A DNA stretch of 24,599 nucleotides. It comes from a virus. Positions within the stretch are counted from its first letter, which is position 1. Every line of letters starts with the position of its first letter. The translations under genes and the position numbers were made by a program. The notes under the pieces were generated by a model that was not told where the DNA came from, did no database searches, and worked only from the letters and a program-made list of their open reading frames with translations. This document shows, piece after piece, positions 1 to 6,613 of the stretch. The stretch is taken from positions 1 through 24,599 of the IMG/VR virus record IMGVR_UViG_3300030202_000577. One strand, written 5' to 3'.

Positions 1-138
1 TTTTTCTTCGACAACTTCCTTTGTTTCTTTTTTAAGAATGCTGTTAAGCTTTTTTAGATGCGGGTTTAAATCAATAAGTGTAACCATGTTTTTTATCCTT
101 TGTAGTATGTTTAAAATCAATTCCCTAAGTTTAGTCAT
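1..138 (-). CDS. Hypothetical protein, N-terminal part (runs off the window)
   Basis: An open frame starts at 138 (MTKLRELIL..., with AGGTG a few bases upstream) and continues to base 1 without a stop. A second in-frame ATG at 87 (MVTLIDLNPH...) has a better-placed ribosome site, AAAGGA about 8 bases upstream, so the real start may be 87. The visible 46 (or 29) residues are helical and rich in Leu and Lys, ending in an acidic/basic stretch. The upper start lies 7 bases after the stop of the preceding coiled-coil gene, so it belongs to the same operon. I do not recognise the protein. Confidence 0.55.
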   Translation of the reverse strand, partial: MTKLRELILNILQRIKNMVTLIDLNPHLKKLNSILKKETKEVVEEK

Positions 139-145
139 TGTACAC

Positions 146-817
146 CTATTTTGATAATGGATTAGATAAAGCTCTAACTATCTTTGCATCCAGCTCACTT
201 GACAAAGTATCCATTAGCCGTTGGATTTCTGCTAATTTTGTATCAAGCCTGTCAACAACTCTGTCCCGCCGTTCTTCTGATGATGAAATAAGACCACGTA
301 TAATTTCTACATTATCGGCTGATGTTTTGTTTACATCCTCAACCGATTGCCTGTTTCTTGTCTCTTGCTTTTCCATTGTTGTCTCAACTTCATTCTCAAC
401 CTTGCTCAGAGCGGCTTCTTGTTTTTCATTCTGATGCTCTAAGCTTGCTTTCATTGAAGCAATGTCATTCTTTAAATCATCACGCAAATCATGCACCTGG
501 CTTTGCAACTCACCAGTTTTTTCTTTTAAATCGTTGACCATTTCCCTTACCAACTCAGCCATCAGCTCGTCAGCTTTTAATAAATTATCAAAGTTTGTTT
601 CCACTATTTGCAGTTCCCCGTGTATTGTTGTTATTGAGTTGTCATAAGCTGACATATCAGGGCTTACATAGTTTAGTGTGGCTTCCCTTAAATCTAAAAA
701 TTCTTGATACAAAGTAAACCCGCCCCAGGCTCCTGAACCCAGCGCACCCAGTAAAGGTAAAGCCCAAAAGAGCTTACCCCCAGTTATTTTTGCTCCACCT
801 ATTTCTATCTCTGCCAT
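146..817 (-). CDS. Membrane-anchored coiled-coil protein (spanin-like architecture)
   Basis: This 223-residue protein has a short polar N-terminus, one hydrophobic segment (about residues 16-38, rich in Leu, Gly and Ala) and then a long charged helical region (about 70-215) with heptad-like spacing, which predicts a coiled coil. There is no cleavable signal peptide pattern. One N-terminal membrane anchor followed by a coiled coil matches the layout of inner-membrane spanins, but spanins are usually shorter (about 100-170 aa) and no outer-membrane lipoprotein partner is visible, so a lysis role is only a guess. Its ATG shares one base with the stop of the upstream 23-aa ORF (TAATG), indicating translational coupling. 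It could equally be a virion or superinfection-related membrane protein. Confidence 0.8.
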   Translation of the reverse strand: MAEIEIGGAKITGGKLFWALPLLGALGSGAWGGFTLYQEFLDLREATLNYVSPDMSAYDNSITTIHGELQIVETNFDNLLKADELMAELVREMVNDLKEKTGELQSQVHDLRDDLKNDIASMKASLEHQNEKQEAALSKVENEVETTMEKQETRNRQSVEDVNKTSADNVEIIRGLISSSEERRDRVVDRLDTKLAEIQRLMDTLSSELDAKIVRALSNPLSK

Positions 818-888
818 TAGTTAATTATCCCCAGCGCGTGTAGCGTTGCCACTGCAAACAAAACATTCATAAACGTTATAATAATCAT
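817..888 (-). CDS. 23-aa single-membrane-segment peptide
   Basis: A very short frame (MIIITFMNVLFA..., 23 codons plus stop) is almost wholly hydrophobic and could form one membrane helix. Its ATG overlaps the stop of the upstream secreted-protein gene as ATGA, and its TAA overlaps the next ATG as TAATG, so it fills the junction exactly with no spare bases. TGGAA lies about 8 bases upstream as a weak ribosome site. An in-frame ATG at 900 would give 27 residues. The double overlap is the main evidence that it is translated. Its position among membrane- and export-directed genes fits a small membrane effector (lysis- or exclusion-related), but no family is recognised. Confidence 0.5.
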   Translation of the reverse strand: MIIITFMNVLFAVATLHALGIIN

Positions 889-2450
889 TTTAAGTTCCAT
901 TGAATATCTACCATTTCAGCCATTACTTGACTTGACCCCGAAAACATTTGCCAGGCAATAAAAGCGTTATCGTTTATGACGCCACCATCTAATTCTTGGT
1001 CACTAAAAAAACCTGGTATGTCTTGAATTAGTTGCTGGTTGTCAAAAAAGTTTCTGGAAGAAGATAGCAATGTAACAACTAACAATTCTTTCATCTGGTT
1101 ATCAGCGCTATATCGGCCCTTGTCGCCCATTTTACTTATGATTTTGTTTGCGGCTTTTTGCTTTGCTTGGGCAGTTACTTTCTTTTCATCCTCTGCCTTC
1201 TTAACTTCTTTTACTTCTTCTTTTTTTTCAGGTTCCTTAGAAGCCACCTTTGGTTCTTCCTTTTTAACTTCGACAACTTTTACTTCCTTCTCTTTTACTT
1301 CTGGCTTTACTTCTGTTTCCGTTTCTTCTTCAGCTTCAGAAACCTCAACTACCTCTGGCTCGCTCTCAACAACAATTTCTATTTCTGGTTCAGGCTCCTC
1401 AACCTCTATTTGCAATTCAGCTTCAACATCGGCTTCACTAAAAGAAACTTCAATTTCGTCTGCAACAGATGCAACTGTAATTACTGGAAGCTCTTCAAGC
1501 GTTGCTTCTAGCTCCAGCTCAACAGTCTCAATGGTAACAACATCAGGCAAGTCAATGGGTGTTATTTCTATTGTGCCTTCGTCAGTTATAGTAATGTCAT
1601 TATTGTCAAATATGTCTTCAATTATATCAATTGAAATGTCTTCAATTTCAATAATCTCTGCGGCTATAAACTCAGTTACAGTTGTAATGTTGTACATGAT
1701 AATGGCGTTTACAACGTTTGCGTATATGTCGAGAGTAAGGTTGTCCCAAACAGGGTAGGTGCTAGTAAGCCCTAAATTTTTTCCACCTATTTCTAAGGTT
1801 ATTTTGCTTAGATTATTAAAATCAAATGTGTTTGTGTATGTTTGAAAACCACTATCAACTCCGCTTTCACTTAAAACATCTAATGAGCTAAATGAAACAT
1901 TGCCGTCTGCATCATCTCCCTTTAGAAAAAAATACACGTTGTCAGCCGCATCGCCTGATTTATCGACCTGAATAGAATATTCTATAGCGCCGCCGCTATC
2001 TACCTGGTAATCTTCTGGCAAATTAATAACTTGTGAATATGTTGTGCCAACATTTGTTGCTCCTGAAAGCTTAGAGGTAAGGTTTCCTGTACCTACTAAA
2101 CCACCACACTTTCCATCATTAATATTTTTGCAGTTTGTGCCGTGAATAATGGGGCCAATACCGCCCATGTCATAGTTTGCGTTGCCGTCTTTTGTTACTG
2201 AAACAACACCCAGTGTGCTGTCCATAATGTTGCCACTGTGTTTGTGAGTGACAGTTGTTTCTTCAATAGTTTCTGTTGTTGTCCAAGTTGTAGTTACGCC
2301 ATCAGAATTGTCATCAATTGTTATGTCAGTAATTGTGTCTAAGATTTCTGTTGTTGTACCAGGCGCGCACAGCCCGACAGTTGTGCCTGGGCAAACATCG
2401 TCAGCGAATAAGGGGGCTGTTGTTAGCAATATAAATGGAACCCACCTCAT
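885..2450 (-). CDS. Secreted acidic low-complexity protein, conserved-type marine phage protein
   Basis: The 521-residue product begins with a short signal peptide (MRWVPFILLTTAPLFA, likely cleaved after Ala16). The mature N-terminal half is Thr/Asp/Gly-rich and beta-like, with four Cys (20, 28, 107, 115) that could form disulfides outside the cytoplasm. Residues about 255-380 are strongly acidic with many Ile/Val/Glu, and 381-430 are a Lys/Glu/Val repeat-like linker. The C-terminal about 90 residues (from AANKIISKMGDKGRYSADNQ onwards) look like a separate folded domain. The ATG overlaps the stop of the upstream secreted gene by 4 bases (ATGA). I have the impression that similar C-terminal sequences recur in marine phages next to the same partner, but I cannot confirm this here. 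The function is unknown; it may be a surface-exposed virion or periplasmic protein. Confidence 0.8.
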   Translation of the reverse strand: MRWVPFILLTTAPLFADDVCPGTTVGLCAPGTTTEILDTITDITIDDNSDGVTTTWTTTETIEETTVTHKHSGNIMDSTLGVVSVTKDGNANYDMGGIGPIIHGTNCKNINDGKCGGLVGTGNLTSKLSGATNVGTTYSQVINLPEDYQVDSGGAIEYSIQVDKSGDAADNVYFFLKGDDADGNVSFSSLDVLSESGVDSGFQTYTNTFDFNNLSKITLEIGGKNLGLTSTYPVWDNLTLDIYANVVNAIIMYNITTVTEFIAAEIIEIEDISIDIIEDIFDNNDITITDEGTIEITPIDLPDVVTIETVELELEATLEELPVITVASVADEIEVSFSEADVEAELQIEVEEPEPEIEIVVESEPEVVEVSEAEEETETEVKPEVKEKEVKVVEVKKEEPKVASKEPEKKEEVKEVKKAEDEKKVTAQAKQKAANKIISKMGDKGRYSADNQMKELLVVTLLSSSRNFFDNQQLIQDIPGFFSDQELDGGVINDNAFIAWQMFSGSSQVMAEMVDIQWNLK

Positions 2451-3058
2451 TGCTTTAGCTTTGGTTTGAAAAGATTTTTAAAAAAGTCTTTTGTTTTTTT
2501 TCTATTCTCTGCCTGGAGTCTGCTTATTCTTGCTTCTTCTTCCTGTTGTAATTTTAATTTTGCAACGCGTTTTTCTTCTCTAATTTCTTTTCTAAGAATA
2601 TCAATTACAACAGAACCCGCTGGAATTAGGTGAATATTTTTTTTCCATTCGTCTCTAGCATCTAAACCTATAGTTCCAAAGAGCGGTGGATAAGTTGCTG
2701 ACATCCAGAGTGCGTCAAAAACCCTTGGGTCTTGGCTGAGAAGGCTGACCGATGCAACTTTCATCGAAAATGCGAAGAGAAGCTTGGATAGGCGCATTAG
2801 TTCACAGTTTGTATCAACAGCAGTCTGGCCACTTGAGATGCCCAAGCGCACTGAGCTTACCGCTCCAGAGTATGCGTGGCGGCAAACGTCACTAGAATTT
2901 ATATTTATACCTGGTGAATTTGCAGAAGGTGGCGTTGAGTTTGTTACAACAGTTGAGCTAACTGTATTGCTGTCTGCACCATATGCTAAAGGAACCAGCA
3001 CAATTAAAAATAAAAGTGCTAAGAATACCCAAGATAGATATGCAAAAGCACTTTTCAT
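2447..3058 (-). CDS. Exported protein with signal peptide and C-terminal charged helix
   Basis: I place the start at 3058 because that ATG shares one base with the stop of the upstream gene (TAATG) and opens a good signal peptide (MKSAFAYLSW, a hydrophobic core to about residue 24, then AYG before Ala28). A TTG start 7 codons earlier is open but unlikely. The mature protein has a Ser/Thr/Asn-rich linker, two Cys (59 and 85) in the region DVCRHAYSGAV to TNCELMRL, a compact domain to about 150, and a charged Lys/Glu/Arg/Gln helix (155-203). Length is 203 aa. It overlaps the following secreted gene by 4 bases, so the two are probably made together. This looks like a type of exported protein I associate with marine phages, with no known function. 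Confidence 0.82.
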   Translation of the reverse strand: MKSAFAYLSWVFLALLFLIVLVPLAYGADSNTVSSTVVTNSTPPSANSPGININSSDVCRHAYSGAVSSVRLGISSGQTAVDTNCELMRLSKLLFAFSMKVASVSLLSQDPRVFDALWMSATYPPLFGTIGLDARDEWKKNIHLIPAGSVVIDILRKEIREEKRVAKLKLQQEEEARISRLQAENRKKTKDFFKNLFKPKLKQ

Positions 3059-3462
3059 TATGACGGCTTCGTAGGCCAAGAAACCGAATTAGGAAAAGTT
3101 TCTTGTGTTGTTATGTCTAATAAAGCTGTTCTGTATGCAGTCCATTCGTTTTGTTTTGATGTACTTAAGTCTGACCAAAGCAAAGGATTAGATACTATAG
3201 GGTCTACATCTAATTCTAATTTCGTTACTCTAAATCCTCTTATTTCAGCGGCCTTTTCTGCATCCGTTGGAGCAGTATAAGCCGTAAAGTCTGAACCAAT
3301 AAGTGTTTTAAGATTATCATTATTTATTGTGTCATCAGTATCTTCAGGATGTAATGTATATGGTATCCAACCGAATTCTGGATGATTTATTTCTACATCA
3401 AAACTAGTATTATCAGCTTTTATAGCCTTTGCATTTCTATATTGTGTTATTGTTACTGACAT
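3058..3462 (-). CDS. Tail fibre assembly chaperone-like protein
   Basis: The 134-residue protein carries a C-terminal pattern typical of phage tail assembly chaperones (the APC type, Pfam Phage_tail_APC): LLWSDLS, then QNEWTAYRTALLDI, then Q, and a terminal WPTKP. In this family the region reads as Asp-W-x-x, W-x-x-Y-R-x-x-L-R-D and a Trp-Pro near the end. The N-terminal part (residues 1-60) is beta-like with PEFGWIPYTL. Such proteins help fold or attach fibres. It directly follows the collagen-like fibre gene (stop and ATG adjacent), which makes that fibre, or the T7-type fibre upstream, its likely client. Confidence 0.7.
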   Translation of the reverse strand: MSVTITQYRNAKAIKADNTSFDVEINHPEFGWIPYTLHPEDTDDTINNDNLKTLIGSDFTAYTAPTDAEKAAEIRGFRVTKLELDVDPIVSNPLLWSDLSTSKQNEWTAYRTALLDITTQETFPNSVSWPTKPS

Positions 3463-4257
3463 TTAACTTATCCTCACTATTAAACAATGGTTGTTAGTGC
3501 CGCCTTGATGAGACATTCTTCTCCATGTACCAGTAAAACCTGCTGAAATGTCAGTTCTTTCTTGTTGAAAAGAACTTCCTGCCGCAGTAGTACCTGCTAC
3601 ACTAGCACCACTTCCTGCTTTACCACGGGAATAGGAGCCTACCGCTTCGTAAGTTGTACTTGGAGTTCCCGCTGGCCCAGTCGGTCCAGTTGGCCCTGTT
3701 CCACCACCGCTTCCAGTCGGTCCAGTTGGACCAGTTGGCCCAGTAGGACCAGTGCTTCCGTTGCTTCCGTTATTTCCTGCTGGCCCTGTAGGTCCTGTAG
3801 GCCCCGTTGGTCCAGTACCTCCATCGCTTCCATCATCGCCGTCTGGTCCAGTCGGTCCAGTTGGTCCTGCTGGCCCCGCTGGTCCCGTTGGTCCCGCAGA
3901 ACCCGTCGGCCCCGCTGGACCCGCTGGTCCTGTAGGCCCCGTTGGTCCTGTTTGCGCGCTACCAGAAGGCCCTGTGGGACCAGTTGGTCCCGTTGGGCCA
4001 GCAACGCCACCATTAGCAATAGTAGCTTTTTTCCAGGCACTAGCTGATGTATCATAAACAGGTATTAAATCATCACTTGCCACAGAAGTAATAGTGGCAT
4101 TAGCGGTTAAAGCCGCATCGGTAACGTCAGCATTGGTTGCGACAGTATCTAGCTTTGTGCCATCTGTTGCAACATCTCTGCCATCTACAGTACCAACGTT
4201 AGTAGTGATATTTCTACTACCATCAATAACCTCTGTTCCACCAACTTTAATCGCCAT
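3463..4257 (-). CDS. Collagen-like fibre protein
   Basis: The 264-residue protein has three parts. Residues 1-86 begin [16 protein letters not shown], a leader seen in phage tail-fibre proteins. Residues 87-199 are Gly-X-Y triplets, mostly Gly-Pro-Thr and Gly-Pro-Ala, with a 2-residue phase break at about 99-103 and Asp/Asn/Ser/Gly-rich interruptions at about 139-147, 161-168 and 182-187 that mostly keep the triplet phase. Residues 200-264 are a compact tip containing [18 protein letters not shown] and ending CLIVRIS, like C-terminal domains of phage fibres. Phage collagen-like segments are known to form trimeric shafts, so this is probably a fibre or appendage. A strong AGGAG ribosome site precedes the ATG. 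It follows a 2-oxoglutarate/Fe(II) dioxygenase gene by 26 bases and precedes a chaperone-like gene. Confidence 0.88.
   Translation of the reverse strand: MAIKVGGTEVIDGSRNITTNVGTVDGRDVATDGTKLDTVATNADVTDAALTANATITSVASDDLIPVYDTSASAWKKATIANGGVAGPTGPTGPTGPSGSAQTGPTGPTGPAGPAGPTGSAGPTGPAGPAGPTGPTGPDGDDGSDGGTGPTGPTGPTGPAGNNGSNGSTGPTGPTGPTGPTGSGGGTGPTGPTGPAGTPSTTYEAVGSYSRGKAGSGASVAGTTAAGSSFQQERTDISAGFTGTWRRMSHQGGTNNHCLIVRIS
3661..3999 (-). repeat. Collagen triplet-encoding 9-nt repeat tract
   Basis: About 37 Gly-X-Y triplets are encoded here, dominated by GGN-CCN-ACN and GGN-CCN-GCN codon triplets. The wobble bases vary from copy to copy, so the tract is conserved as protein rather than as recent DNA duplication. 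The repeat also creates long open frames on the opposite strand that are not genes. Confidence 0.85.
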
Positions 4258-4283
4258 CTTCGTTCTCCTTTAAACTATTAGCG

Positions 4284-4826
4284 TCAATTCCATCTCGGCC
4301 CTTCAAACCAAGCTACCAAAGAACGCCTTACTCCACTGGTAATTGGCAGAACTCTGTGAGATAAATAACTTGGAAATATTAATACTGTTCCTTTTTCTTT
4401 TGAATTGTCTGGTGTTTCCACTTCACTAAATTCAAAATCTCCACCTTCGTAATCAGAGGCGTTGGAAAGCTGTACTGTTATACTTAATTTTCTATCAAAT
4501 GGTTTTTCTTCAATCCATGAAACATCAGTGTGCCATCCATAATGGCCTTCTTCAGAAGCGTGATATTCTGTATATTGCAAGTCTGCAAAATTTTCTACGC
4601 GCACATTAAAAGCATTTCTGTTTGCTAGTTTTATATACTCATATAAATTATCTCTTACCCAAGTCTCATTATTAATCCAAGAAACACGACTTGAACGCAC
4701 ACTTTCCTGTTGATTAAATGTTGTTGCTTTGTTTGGTTTATTTTTTATTCCAGCATTTACAACAGCATCAACTAGCTCCTCACTAAAGCCTTGATTTCCA
4801 CGCCACATTTGCCATGTGTCCCTCAT
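4284..4826 (-). CDS. 2-oxoglutarate/Fe(II)-dependent dioxygenase (prolyl-hydroxylase-like)
   Basis: The 180-residue protein has the double-stranded beta-helix dioxygenase signature: His99-Thr-Asp101 (HYGWHTD) and distal His157 (SYLSHRV) as the iron ligands, with Arg167 (GVRRSLVAWF) placed 10 residues later to bind 2-oxoglutarate. The stretch YEGGDFEF and the RKLSITVQL strand before it are also typical of the prolyl 4-hydroxylase/PiuC-like group. Length fits a single catalytic domain. Enzymes of this group hydroxylate protein side chains or small molecules with O2 and 2-oxoglutarate. It lies 4 bases after the tail-fibre stop and 26 bases before the collagen-like gene, so one of these fibres is an attractive substrate; this is inference. 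Related oxygenases are frequent in marine phages and their substrates are mostly unknown. Confidence 0.88.
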   Translation of the reverse strand: MRDTWQMWRGNQGFSEELVDAVVNAGIKNKPNKATTFNQQESVRSSRVSWINNETWVRDNLYEYIKLANRNAFNVRVENFADLQYTEYHASEEGHYGWHTDVSWIEEKPFDRKLSITVQLSNASDYEGGDFEFSEVETPDNSKEKGTVLIFPSYLSHRVLPITSGVRRSLVAWFEGPRWN

Positions 4827-4830
4827 CTAA

Positions 4831-6558
4831 TTACATACTCCCATTTGCATTAATGTCCCCAACGATTGTTAAATTTCCTGATGCGTCTAACTTCATTTTA
4901 TTAGTTCCACTTGTAGCAAAGAATAAAACTCCACTATTTTCAGAAATTGTCCAATTCCCCAAATCAACAGTTGTAGCATTTACAGTTGTTGCTGTTAGAT
5001 TTCTAAATGAACTAGCGTCCTTATTGCTATCCACAACCACTGCTTTGCTTGCGGCAACAGTACCAGCAGTTATGCCATCTATTGTTTCCAATTCTGCTTC
5101 GCTAATATCAGCATTACCAATTTTAAAAGAGCCAGCAGTTATGGCGCCACTGGCGGTAACTGTTGTGATATTAGGGTTGCCACCACTTCCAGCTAACGAC
5201 GCCATGTCAGCAATAACAGCGTTTGTTGCTAAGAGGTTAATGTCAGCAACAATGTCGCTAACAGCTAGTGCATTGATGTCTGAAATTATGTCAGTTGTTG
5301 CTAGTGTGTTCATGTCACTAATAACGTCTGAAGTAGCAAGCAAAGCCATGTCAGCAATAACGTCTGTTGTAGCTAAAAGAGCCATATCTGCAACCACTGC
5401 TGATGCACTTAACGTGGCCATTGCTGTTACATTTGCGCTGGTTCCTAATGTTGCCATTGCTGTAACGTTTGCGCTGGTAGCTAATAACCCCATGTCCTCA
5501 ATAACAGCGCTTGTCGCAAGCAAACCCATGTCTTCTATTACTGCGCTTGTTGCTAGTAACCCCATATCTTCAACAACAGCGGCAGTTCCTAATAATCCCA
5601 TATCTTCAATAACAGCAGAGGTAGCTAACAAATTCATGTCAGTTACAATGTCGCTAGTTGCTAAGATTGCCATGTCAGCAACTACGTCAGTAGTTCCCAA
5701 AATAGACAAATCTTCTACAATTGCTGATGTTCCTAATATGGCCATGTCAGCTACAGCGGCGGTTGTCCCCAAAACTCCAAGAGCAGTAACAGAAGCACTT
5801 GTTCCAAGCCGTCCTATTTCTGTTGCCTTACCAGCAACAGCACCGATATCAGTTGCATCTCCAGCAACAGCGGTAACATTAGAAGCAATTCCAGCAACAG
5901 TCGTTACATTGCCAGAAACTCCAGCTACTGTGGATACATTAGAAGCAATACCAGCTACTGTTTGAATTGTGTCAGTTGCGTCTGTCCCGTCCTCAATGTG
6001 AGCCAAGGTTTGTATGTCAGCCGTAACCGCCGCCAAGGTTGTAACATCTGCTATTTTAGGTCCAGCTTCAGGATTGCCCGTAGAAGCGTTAAAACCAAGC
6101 ACAGTGCCTAAACGTGCAGTTTTGCCTGGTAGCTCCATGTCTACTGCTAATAGGTCTTCTGGTGGCGCTCTCAGCGCTCTTGTGTCTCGCTCTTCTCTAT
6201 CGCCTAGAGCCATTGTTATTGTGTCAAAGTCAGTTTCTAGCGCCGCCGCTGTGATGTTGCCGCCTGACGTATAGACAGAAGTTCTTGCCAATGGGATATC
6301 AGATAAGATTGTAACAACCACATTGTTTCCTGGCGCTGTGCTAAATACAACTGACCCCAAACCAGTAGCGGCTAACCCAGCGTTCCCACTGCCATCTTGA
6401 ATTGAGTAATGCGTACTCTCAGATTTAAGCGTGGCGTCTAAATATACTTTGATGTCTGATGTTGCGTTGACCTGGAAGTTAAAAGCAAATGCAGTTGTGC
6501 TTGCATTGCCCGTTCCTTGCACCTTTCTTACTGTATCTGTTACACTAAATGTGGCCAT
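4831..6558 (-). CDS. Tail fibre protein, T7 gp17-like N-terminus with tandem repeats
   Basis: The 575-residue protein starts with a domain of about 140 residues resembling the phage T7 tail-fibre N-terminal domain (FAFNFQV, IKVYLD, the YSIQDGSGN stretch, VVTILSDIPLART, and a helix with REERDTRALRAP), which attaches the fibre to the tail. Residues 200-249 are five 10-residue repeats (TVAGIASNVS type). Residues 250-453 are seventeen 12-residue repeats (LLATSAVIEDMG type). Residues 454-575 form a Thr/Asn/Gly-rich C-terminal part (GNWTISENSG, KMKLDASGNLTIVGDINANG) typical of fibre shafts and tips. There is no recognisable enzymatic or chaperone tip, so receptor binding may be done by this end or by the collagen-like protein downstream. 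A TAAGGA ribosome site precedes the ATG. Confidence 0.9.
   Translation of the reverse strand: MATFSVTDTVRKVQGTGNASTTAFAFNFQVNATSDIKVYLDATLKSESTHYSIQDGSGNAGLAATGLGSVVFSTAPGNNVVVTILSDIPLARTSVYTSGGNITAAALETDFDTITMALGDREERDTRALRAPPEDLLAVDMELPGKTARLGTVLGFNASTGNPEAGPKIADVTTLAAVTADIQTLAHIEDGTDATDTIQTVAGIASNVSTVAGVSGNVTTVAGIASNVTAVAGDATDIGAVAGKATEIGRLGTSASVTALGVLGTTAAVADMAILGTSAIVEDLSILGTTDVVADMAILATSDIVTDMNLLATSAVIEDMGLLGTAAVVEDMGLLATSAVIEDMGLLATSAVIEDMGLLATSANVTAMATLGTSANVTAMATLSASAVVADMALLATTDVIADMALLATSDVISDMNTLATTDIISDINALAVSDIVADINLLATNAVIADMASLAGSGGNPNITTVTASGAITAGSFKIGNADISEAELETIDGITAGTVAASKAVVVDSNKDASSFRNLTATTVNATTVDLGNWTISENSGVLFFATSGTNKMKLDASGNLTIVGDINANGSM
5200..5811 (-). repeat. Seventeen 12-residue (36-bp) repeats in the tail fibre
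   Basis: The repeats run without indels from residue 250 (RLGTSASVTALG) to 453 (LLATNAVIADMA). The consensus is x-Leu-Ala/Gly-Thr-Ser-Ala/Asp-Val-Ile/Val-x-Asp-Met-x. Copies 6, 8 and 9 are identical as protein (LLATSAVIEDMG) yet differ at synonymous bases. Confidence 0.9.
5812..5961 (-). repeat. Five 10-residue (30-bp) repeats in the tail fibre
   Basis: Residues 200-249 read TVAGIASNVS, TVAGVSGNVT, TVAGIASNVT, AVAGDATDIG, AVAGKATEIG. This Val-Ala-Gly...Asn-Val decapeptide type is common in marine phage tail fibres and directly abuts the 12-residue repeats. Confidence 0.85.
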
Positions 6559-6580
6559 TTTCTATTCCTTACTTATAGGG

Positions 6581-6609
6581 GTTGTACAATAATCATAATT
6601 TTTTTTCAA
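6581..6609 (-). promoter_or_regulatory. Candidate sigma70-like promoter before the tail fibre gene
   Basis: In the 55-bp gap upstream of the fibre gene the minus strand shows TTGAAA, a 17-bp AT-rich spacer and TACAAC. The -35 box matches the consensus at 5 of 6 bases and the -10 at 4 of 6. In an AT-rich genome such matches arise by chance, so this is only a candidate. Confidence 0.28.
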
Positions 6610-6613
6610 CATT

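Noticed and set aside
1039-1758. A 239-codon plus-strand frame opposite the secreted acidic protein
   Set aside because: It mirrors the Glu/Val/Lys low-complexity region as Ser/Thr/Phe-rich sequence and would run against every other gene.
3058-3079. Upstream TTG start for the exported 203-aa protein, adding 7 residues
   Set aside because: It would put acidic and polar residues before the signal peptide, whereas the ATG at 3058 overlaps the upstream stop as TAATG and starts with MKS.
3661-3999. Repeat tract considered as a CRISPR-like or tandem satellite array
   Set aside because: The period is 9 nt and in frame with Gly-X-Y codons, so it is coding.
3562-4057. Several open frames on both strands across the collagen tract
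   Set aside because: They are by-products of the 9-nt Gly-Pro-Thr codon repeat, giving Ser/Arg/Trp-rich or Pro/Val/Gly-rich nonsense; only the minus-strand collagen frame has a ribosome site and sensible ends.
4814-5965. A 383-codon open frame on the plus strand opposite the tail fibre
   Set aside because: It is the antisense of the repeat array; the low-complexity Ala/Val/Ser/Thr product follows the repeat period and no ribosome site or promoter supports it.
6563-6613. A 16-codon frame (MLKKNYDYCTTPISKE) in the gap before the tail fibre
   Set aside because: It has no coupled start or stop overlap and no distinct ribosome site, and its location coincides with a promoter candidate.
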